Below are positions 57,701-64,000 of a DNA stretch of 64,000 nucleotides, piece after piece. Position numbers and translations under genes: made by a program. This DNA is from Grammothele lineata (lineage: Eukaryota > Basidiomycota > Agaricomycetes > Polyporales > Polyporaceae). The DNA is taken from contig NDFF03000098.1 in assembly GCA_002150815.3 (NCBI GenBank), positions 124,001 through 188,000 of the forward strand, read 5' to 3'. The notes under the pieces are model-generated. The model did no database searches and was not told the DNA's origin. It worked only from the letters and a program-made list of their open reading frames with translations. Every line of letters begins with the position of its first letter. Position 1 is the stretch's first letter.

Positions 57701-59252
57701 ACGCTCACCGTCATACAGCTCTTCATGGCCGCAGTCGGGTTCTTCTTTGCGCCGCTTGCGCCTCTCGTTGCTGTCGCAGCGGCCGTGATCTTCTGGCTCA
57801 GCTCGTGGGTGTACAAGTACCAGCTCATGTTCGTCTTCGTTTCGAAGACCGAGACCGGTGGGGTGAGTATTAGCATTCTAGTCCTTTCTTTCGTCATGTT
57901 GACATACGTGCAGCGTATGTGGAATGTCGTTATCAACCGTCTCCTGGTCGGAGTCATCCTCATGCAGTGCATCATGATCCTCAGTATGTCGTATTCTCAT
58001 GCCATCATCGCCGGAGGCTCACCCTGGATTTCAGCCATCGGTCTTCAGTACACGTTCAAGTCATTGTACTGGCTCGCCACGATCCCACCCATCCTGTTCA
58101 TCCTCGTCTTCAAGGCGTATATCCACCGCAGCTTCCAGCCGTCCTTCCGGTACTACATCCCATCCGAGGAGGAGCTCCGCGAAGCGCATGTGCACTCTCA
58201 GCGCAACGACAATGCGCGCAACCGCCTCGAGAAGCGCTTCGGCCACCCCGCGCTCCACTCGGAACTCTTCACGCCGATGGTGCACGCGAACATGACAAGC
58301 CTTCTCTCGCAGGTCTACCACGGCAAGCTCAAGACGGAGAGCGCGAAGGTGCAGGATATGGGAGGCCAGAAGATGGACACTACCGTTGTCGCCGGTGGCA
58401 TCAAGATCGCTGGTATCCAAGAGGTCAGTATTTCTATCATTCTATTATTGCGCTGCCATGACACTAACATACACGACCAACAGAACGATCTTGCGTACGA
58501 TCCTGCTTTGTACAGACGCGATCGCGGAGACGACTGGGAAACCCGCTCAATCGCGTCGACGAATATCCTCATGGAGCCTAAAGCGCCTTACGCCGAGAGC
58601 GGACGCTCTTCACCTGCGCCGTCGAAGCTGGCCGGTTACGAGCGCTACCTGGCTCAAGGACCGACGCCAGAGATTGAGATGACGCGGTTGGACATCCCTG
58701 ACCACCAGCCATTGTTGAACCAGGTACGTATATACCCCCACGTTGAACTCATCAAAGACGGCGTGCTGAGACCTCTCACAGAGCCAGTTCTTTGACCATA
58801 TGGTCGCGAGCCGGAGCAACGTGGACCTCAACTACCACACGCCAGCGAGCGAAGGTGCGCACTCACCGCTCCTGCCCGTCGCATACGCCACGGACACGAT
58901 GCGGGAGGCGACGCTCCACCGGCCATACCCCGGACAGTACGCGCCCGTGCAACAACACACGCCCCCGCAGCAGTATCCGCCCCAGCAGCAGTACTTCCAG
59001 CAGCAGCGGACGATGTCGCCAGGGCCGATGCAAGCCTATGCGCGCACACCCTCGCCGGGGCCCCAGGCGGCGTACGGGCAGGCGCAAGGCGGAGAGTACT
59101 TCGGCCATGGACAGTATCCCAGCCAGTCGGGGACGAACTCACCACGGATGTCGCCCGATTCATATGCCAGTCACCCGCCCGTGCCCCCGCCGGGTCTGAC
59201 TGATGACGGCGCGCCGAACATGGCTGGGCGGGGAGCTCACCGGGCACAGTGA
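54736..59252 (+). CDS. CSC1: CSC1/RSN1-type calcium-permeable osmosensitive channel (DUF221)
   Basis: Fifteen exons, 1019 residues: 54736-54837, 54902-54946, 55641-56374, 56432-56618, 56675-56809, 56885-57137, 57199-57270, 57326-57461, 57528-57599, 57658-57667, 57719-57862, 57914-57983, 58035-58423, 58484-58723 and 58782-59252. Hallmarks: FNILRPRNKIIYEPKVKYHV, SPLIHTKEPELVDKIGLDAA, YARTLMVNNVPKRL (late-exocytosis/RRM-like cytosolic part), then the transmembrane core with VPFLQQW, LPPAVSALFGWALPIIMRKL, YWLTYFPLRGF, YYSNMLFMAAVGFFFAPLAP and FVSKTETGG. The C-terminal 150 residues are Pro/Gln-rich and disordered. The family (OSCA/TMEM63 fold) conducts cations on osmotic or membrane stress. Exon 10 is only 10 nt. 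The second intron is 694 bp, far above the rest. Very sure of family. Confidence 0.93.
54947..55640 (+). other. oversized intron in the CSC1-like gene, with antisense open frame
   Basis: Donor AAG|GTGAGC after PRNK and acceptor ATATACAG before IIYEPK. Antisense, a frame from 55451 to 55020 (143 codons) contains VCSGHVLCGKQ and later ARCKMCEQ, a spacing reminiscent of the second half of a RING finger, but no complete zinc finger. Likely an insertion; no terminal repeats seen. Confidence 0.6.
57658..57667 (+). other. 10-nt micro-exon of the CSC1-like gene
   Basis: CTCGAACATG between introns 57600-57657 and 57668-57718. Together with the flanking exons it encodes Y-Y-S-N-M-L-F, which is conserved in the family, so the exon must be used. 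Confidence 0.85.
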
Positions 59253-59976
59253 GGTGCTCTCACTCCTCCCTTGCTCTCGCTCTCGGCTGGGAGCAAAGAG
59301 TCGCGCGACGCGACATTGCGTGTAGGCTTCTGGGATGGCGTGTTCTCTATCGTACTGTGACGGGCTAGTAGTCTATAATCCCCATCTTTGCTTGATTTAT
59401 GCCGCGACGACCTTCTCCTTACCTCTGTGCACTACTTCCCCCCCGGGCCCGGACTCCCTCCTCTCATCCTACCTAATCCATTCTCCCCACCCTCCCTCCA
59501 CCTTTACTCCGTATTACCCACTGTTGAGCCCCAGTCCTGACACCACCATCATATACACTAGATTCACAGAGGGCGCCGGGCAGCGCTAGTGCAGCGCTGC
59601 TCGAGCCGAGGTACGCGCGTACGGGCGAGGTGCGCGCTGTTGTCACATACGTAGATCTTTGCGGGCTCTCGTACGGACTGCTGAACGGACTCCTCTCTCC
59701 TCCTTCTCTCGACTCACGCGCCCCGAAACCCCTCGTACTGCGTACCTCGAACGCGATCCGTTCTCGTTGTAACAATCCGCGCTGTTTTTGTTGATGTACA
59801 TGTCTGTCTCTGTTTGGTTTTGGTCGGAAGTCGTCTGTGCGTGCCATACACACAAGCGTTTATGCAGAACGATTGAACGTAAGTACTAGGTGAGTATGTG
59901 TACGTCTACAGGTCATCAAACAGCGTCGTAGGATAAGTGGTATCGTAAGCCCCGCTCGGATCCGGTATACACACGC
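59253..59976. other. intergenic between convergent genes
   Basis: CT-rich 3' flank of the channel gene, then the 3' flank of the GT8 gene. No gene. Confidence 0.5.
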
Positions 59977-61244
59977 TCACGCCAGGCTCTCGCACCGCGC
60001 AAACTCCTTCCCGTACAGAGCCCTCGTCTCCTGCCAGGCGTCGACCCACTCCTGCGCCTCCTTCTTCCACAACGGCTTCTTGCGCGCGACCTTGGCCGCG
60101 TTCTGCACGATCTGGTCGAGCGGCACCTCGGCATAGTCGCCCTGGAGGAAAGGCTTGATCTTCGTGAAGTGCATGATCCGCATCTCCTGCTGGAGCGCGT
60201 CCCAGAGCGCGGGAGTCCGCTCGCGGATGGCGAGGTTCGCGTTGTACGCGTACGGCAACCGCAACGCCTCCGCGCCGAAGTAGTGGTTCAGGAACGCCTG
60301 CTCCGCCTCGAGCGTCGGGTAGCGCGCCGTCGCGATCTTGGCGACCATGTCGTGGAAGAGGGCCGTGTCTGGGCGGAGGAAGAGCACGCCCGCGTTGAAG
60401 TCGAGCACGTACCCCTGCGAGGAGGCGCCGGTGTAGACGTCGGGGACGGCGGCGAAGGTGTGCGGGAGGCGGAAGAGCTCGTCGAAGGAGTGGCGGACGA
60501 GCGTGTCGGCGTCGAGGTAGACGACGGCGCGGAAGTTGCGCTGGTCGAGCGTCCAGAGCTGGAGCTTGGAGTATTGGTCGAGGAAGTGCCGGTGGACGCC
60601 GCGGAAGGGGGGCGCGATGCGCTCGATTTGGACGGGCTCCCACCCGGAGGCTTTCGCGATGCAGAGTGCGCGGGGGGAGATCTTGTCGGGGAGGTAGAAG
60701 AGGAGGCGCGAGGCGGAGGAGTTGGCGCGGTTGAGGGTGTGCCCGAGCGTTGCGACCGCGGGCGCGAACGCGTCGGTGTAGAGCCCGGTCACTATAGCGT
60801 GGTCCTTACGATTCGCAGGAGCGAGCGTTTGAAGGGCCGCGCTGTCAACGAGCGGATGCGAGTTTCTGTCGCGCAGAATAGTCAGCACCGAGTCTGGGGC
60901 AGAGATCCAGCACAGCTTTCCCCGCATTCCACCTTTTGTTATTCCTTCTTCAATGTTTCGCACCCCTCCACGCTCGCCCTCGGCTTCGTGTATGCACTGA
61001 AGCGAACGAGGAACGACACTCACAATGCCTGATAATTGTCCAGCGGCGCGGGCCATGCGGAGAACGTTTTGTAGATGAAGAAGAGGTTGATCCCAAGCGA
61101 GACGGCGTAGAATGTGAGTACTGGTAGCCGCTGCCGCCAGCTTTTCTCGTGTGTCCTACTGCTTCCTGCTCGATGCGCTCGCTCTGAAGGGTCGCCATTC
61201 TCATAGCGGGAGAGGGGTATGTAGTCCTTGTAGCGTTGGAACAT
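59977..61244 (-). CDS. glycosyltransferase family 8 protein, type II membrane
   Basis: Exons 61024-61244 and 59977-60865 (minus strand) give 369 residues. The start at 61244 (MFQRYKDYIPLSRYENGD) precedes a signal anchor LTFYAVSLGINLFFIYKTF, so the enzyme is probably a Golgi type II protein. The catalytic region has DHAIVTGLYTDAFAPAVATL, a DxD motif in AVVYLDADTLVRHSFDELF (UDP-sugar and Mn binding), GYVLDFNAGVLFLRPD, EAEQAFLNHYF, YNANLAIRERTP and the closing HFTKIKPF, all typical of GT8 (glycogenin/galactinol-synthase-like). Acceptor sugar unknown. The intron (158 nt) is rather long; an acceptor just before AACTCGCATCC was chosen because it alone keeps frame. Confidence 0.88.
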
Positions 61245-61991
61245 AGGAGAGGCCAAAGAAACTGAGGCAAACCCTAGAGATACAGGTTGCGCGCAGCAAA
61301 GCCGATGATCGCTGGCGGTGGGCGGGGGTGGATGGGGGATGAGGAAGAGGAGAAAAACGAGGTCGGGGAGACCGCAGCGCTGTCGCCGCCCGCGCCGACG
61401 ACTCGCGTCGAGCGCATAGCCGTACGAGCGCCCGGGCGTCTTGGCGGGGCGCTACACAATATGCGAGACACAGCCACGAGCGCTAAAATTCCAGGCGGCC
61501 AGGTCGTGGCCATGGCTGTGACGCGGGTTGTCCGGTTCGTACTAAGATTGGCCCAGAGCACTTTCGACTACTATAGTCACAGCGTGACGTGCACGTGAAG
61601 CGGGCGTTTATGAATATTACGACTAGATTATGGGATGATAAGGGTTCTCCAAACCTCATTGCAAGCGAGGGACGATGTAACTCGTGCGGGAGTCAGGAAA
61701 GGGCCTTGCTATGCTTGATAGATACATGCAAGGTAGACAGAGTCCTCGCGCGAAGCAAATCGAAGCATATAACACGGAAAACATCAGTCGGACCGAGTGA
61801 CGCCCGCGCGATCGAGCTCGACCAGAATGCTGTTTGGCAGCGTCCGATGGCTGCTGTACTTCTTCGCCGCCCATGCTGCTTGCCTCCCGTCTAGTCCACG
61901 TCTGTATGCATCTGCAAACCGATATGCGCGTGTGTAGTATCTGCGGCAAGCACAATCAGCACAATCAATGAGCACTGTGCAAGAGGCAGGC
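61245..61991. other. intergenic, GT8 promoter and transposase 3' flank
   Basis: No gene supported. I looked for terminal inverted repeats of the neighbouring transposase in the right part and found none that I can pair inside the window. Confidence 0.5.
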
Positions 61992-64000
61992 CTACCGTCG
62001 AATGGATGCCAAGGGCACAGAGTCGAGCGCGGTACGCACATTTTGCTCGAGGGTGATTTCTTTAGGGGATGCGGGGAATTTACGATACACGCGCTTTGCA
62101 TAGCCCCAACACTGCTCAATACAGTTGAGCTCGCAGTGGAACTTGGGCAGAAAGAGGACTTTGACACCGCGCGCGCGGCAATGGGCCTCAAGAAGCGACT
62201 CCACATCGCGGAAGTCCGGCTGGTTGAAGAGGGTGCGCCGGAGGCAGCAATTGAGCGCAGGGGGTTTGCAGTGGAATCCGGTACATTCAGCGAGTAATCC
62301 CTTCGTGTTAATGCCTCTCTCCTCAAGAAGCTGCTTCATGCCCTTGAAGATTGGTCCTTCTGGAGTCTCGCGATAGAGGGATTGTGGTCGCCCATCCTCA
62401 AAACGAGCATCGCCCATGCGAACCTTTGTCTTCAAGATCTTGCCGTCTGGTCCATAGACAGGCTTGCCATCCGTTCCGATGACATTTGTTTCAACTCCCC
62501 AGAAGTCTTCCCGGCTTGCGGACTTCGAGGGCTTCATTGGCATGCGCCGAGCGGATAGGGAGTCATGGGCGCGCTTTAGGTGAGTCCGGGCATTATCGTA
62601 AATGAAGATGTGTTCTTCGTGGGGATAGTGCTTCTGCAAGATCTTCATGGCCTTCGCTGCGTGCTCCAGGACCTCCGCGTGAGTGAAATAGCCATCGCGA
62701 TTCTTCCCTGGGCGAAACAAGACACGCGCTGACTCTTTTCTATCAGGTGAACGCAGCCAGCCATAGTCTGCAGATACGAAGTCGGCCACCATCAATGACG
62801 CGCCCTCGCCCTTTGGCCGCGGCATCGCTCGCTCGGACTTGTGAACCCATCGCGTCCGCCGTCTATCATTCGCATAGAAGATGGACTCGTCATGCCACCA
62901 GTATGTCACTGGTCGCTCGCGCGGGCCAGGGGTTTCGCTGAGAATTTCGTTGCCTTCTTTATCCCACGCGCGCGCGCGCGGATTCGTCTTCTCCAGCTCC
63001 TGTAAGTATCGGTTCTGGCGGTAGTCGACAACGTCGGCGCGCTCGTGTCCGTCGACATATTGCCCACTCGGATCGCGTGTCCACCGGTACTCCAAGGTGC
63101 GCATCCATGTTTGTGCCGTCGCGAGAGACACGGGTTTGCTGAACCCGTATCGTAGCTGATTTGCGGGCTCTGCCATGAAGTGCACAATGTCCATGGCACG
63201 AACATACTTGCCAATGCTCAGTAAGTGCGCTGATAGTCCCCTCGCGAGCTCCCGGTTTTTCTCGAGCGCTGATTTCGTCCATGTGTTCTTCCGCGCGAGC
63301 GGGAGCAGGGTGCGATCTGAGATGTATGCGCGGGTCCATTGCCGGATCCTGCGCGCGGAAGACGGTCCTCGCCCGAACACCCTTGCAGTGCGCCTCGATG
63401 CTCGCCCCCACTCAAGTGCTAGCCCGGACTCGAGATAGAGACGCAAGAACACCTGCATCTGCGTCAAATTATGCTGCACTTGGTCGTTTCCTGCAGAGAA
63501 ATGTTTGTGTCCCTTTCCGTTCTTCCTTCGAGGCCGAAGGAGCTCGCTGATGTCTTCCAATGCAGCTTGCGCAACTGCAAGGGAGGGCGGTGGCTCGAAA
63601 CGTGCTCGCTTCTTCTGTGCAGGAATGTTGCTCCGACAGTCTGGCATGGACACGTCAGGCAGGGATGTTGCGGCAGAAAGGCGTGTGGGAATAGGGCATA
63701 GGGGATTGGCTTCATGGATGTTGCGAGAACTCGAAGACGCATCTGGTGCCACACTGGGGGACGATGGTGCCGGCGCGCCCCATGTGGGCTGCATTATCTC
63801 TCCGAAGGTGCGATCGAAGCTGTCTAAAGCATCCGAAGCACGCTGACAGGACGCCATCATAGCTTCCTGTGGCCATTTTGACTGATAGTGCATGGCAGGC
63901 TACCAAATAGTGAGTTCGTCTTACATGTCAATCGTCAAATTGCTAGGCTCACCACTGGCAGATTCTCCTTGCCTAGCCCACCTCCCTCTGCAGCACTGGC
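61992..64000 (-). mobile_element. DDE transposase gene (IS630/Tc1-like), 5' end beyond window
   Basis: Main exon 61992-63899 (TAG at 61992) with no disablement. An upstream exon begins beyond the window and ends at 63953, joined by a 53-bp intron (63900-63952, GTGAGC...GGTAG). With that join, the frame ENLPVPAMHYQSKWP runs on to the right edge, so the Met at 63893 need not be the start. The acidic triad is visible: Asp in YWWHDESIFY, Asp in IFIYDNARTHL and Glu in FLPKFHCELNCIEQCWGYAK. Upstream, SLATAQTWMRTLEY looks like the DNA-binding helix region. Such tyrosine/glutamate-spaced DDE proteins are frequent in agaricomycete genomes. Either an intact element or a domesticated copy. Confidence 0.85.

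Noticed and set aside
61257..61300. Earlier start for the GT8 gene
   Set aside because: The codon before GCC-TCT-CCT is TTG, not ATG; the first ATG is at 61244.
1..64000. CRISPR arrays, bacterial operons, phage or plasmid features
   Set aside because: Intron-rich nuclear fungal DNA; nothing of the kind is present.

Overview
The window is nuclear DNA of a filamentous basidiomycete, most likely a wood-decay agaricomycete of the polypore type. Genes are dense with introns, most introns are 50-70 bp with GT(A/G)(A/C)G donors, codon use is GC-rich, and there are several HET-domain genes of the Agaricomycetes type that start Met-Trp-Leu-Leu. The species assignment is an inference. All exon joins were read by eye from splice signals, frame and family similarity, without transcript data.

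Layout, left to right. 1-1506: 3' part of a DUF4203-like membrane protein. 3798-7670: transportin (Kap104/TNPO1). 9427-11575: flavin amine oxidase related to L-amino-acid oxidases. 12428-14556: HET-domain gene 1, broken by an in-frame TGA. 14643-18530 (-): PalB/Rim13-type calpain with a MIT domain. 19258-19339: tRNA-Ala(AGC) with an 8-nt intron. 20078-21553: GNAT acetyltransferase-like protein. 22323-23733: F-box protein. 24134-26038 and 27499-29329: HET genes 2 and 3, with a decayed HET start at 26695 between them. 29722-30940 (-) and 34103-35341 (-): two paralogous three-helix membrane proteins flanking a disordered protein (31394-33512, -) that carries an eIF4E-binding-like motif. 35924-38078 (-): HET gene 4.

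The right half holds an EthD-like protein (38919-39656, -); a heme-dependent oxidative N-demethylase-like (DUF3445) protein (40071-41624, -); a tandem family of 7-helix membrane proteins (42931, 44995 and 48099, plus a truncated copy near 47110) created partly by a roughly 3.1-kb segmental duplication; about 3.9 kb of gene-poor, repeat-bearing DNA; an IMPACT-family protein (53225-54040, -) divergent from a CSC1/DUF221 osmosensitive channel gene (54736-59252) that has a 10-nt micro-exon; a GT8 glycosyltransferase (59977-61244, -); and a DDE transposase gene whose 5' end lies beyond the right edge (61992-64000, -).

Two themes stand out. First, a HET (heterokaryon-incompatibility-type) cluster spans about 26 kb, with four paralogs in two subfamilies, one inactivated copy and one relic, all sharing a C-terminal beta-rich region. 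This is the birth-and-death pattern expected of self/non-self recognition genes. Second, a recently duplicated and still decaying 7-helix membrane protein array has conserved TATA spacing. The rest is housekeeping: nuclear import, pH signalling, osmosensing, translation control and glycosylation.
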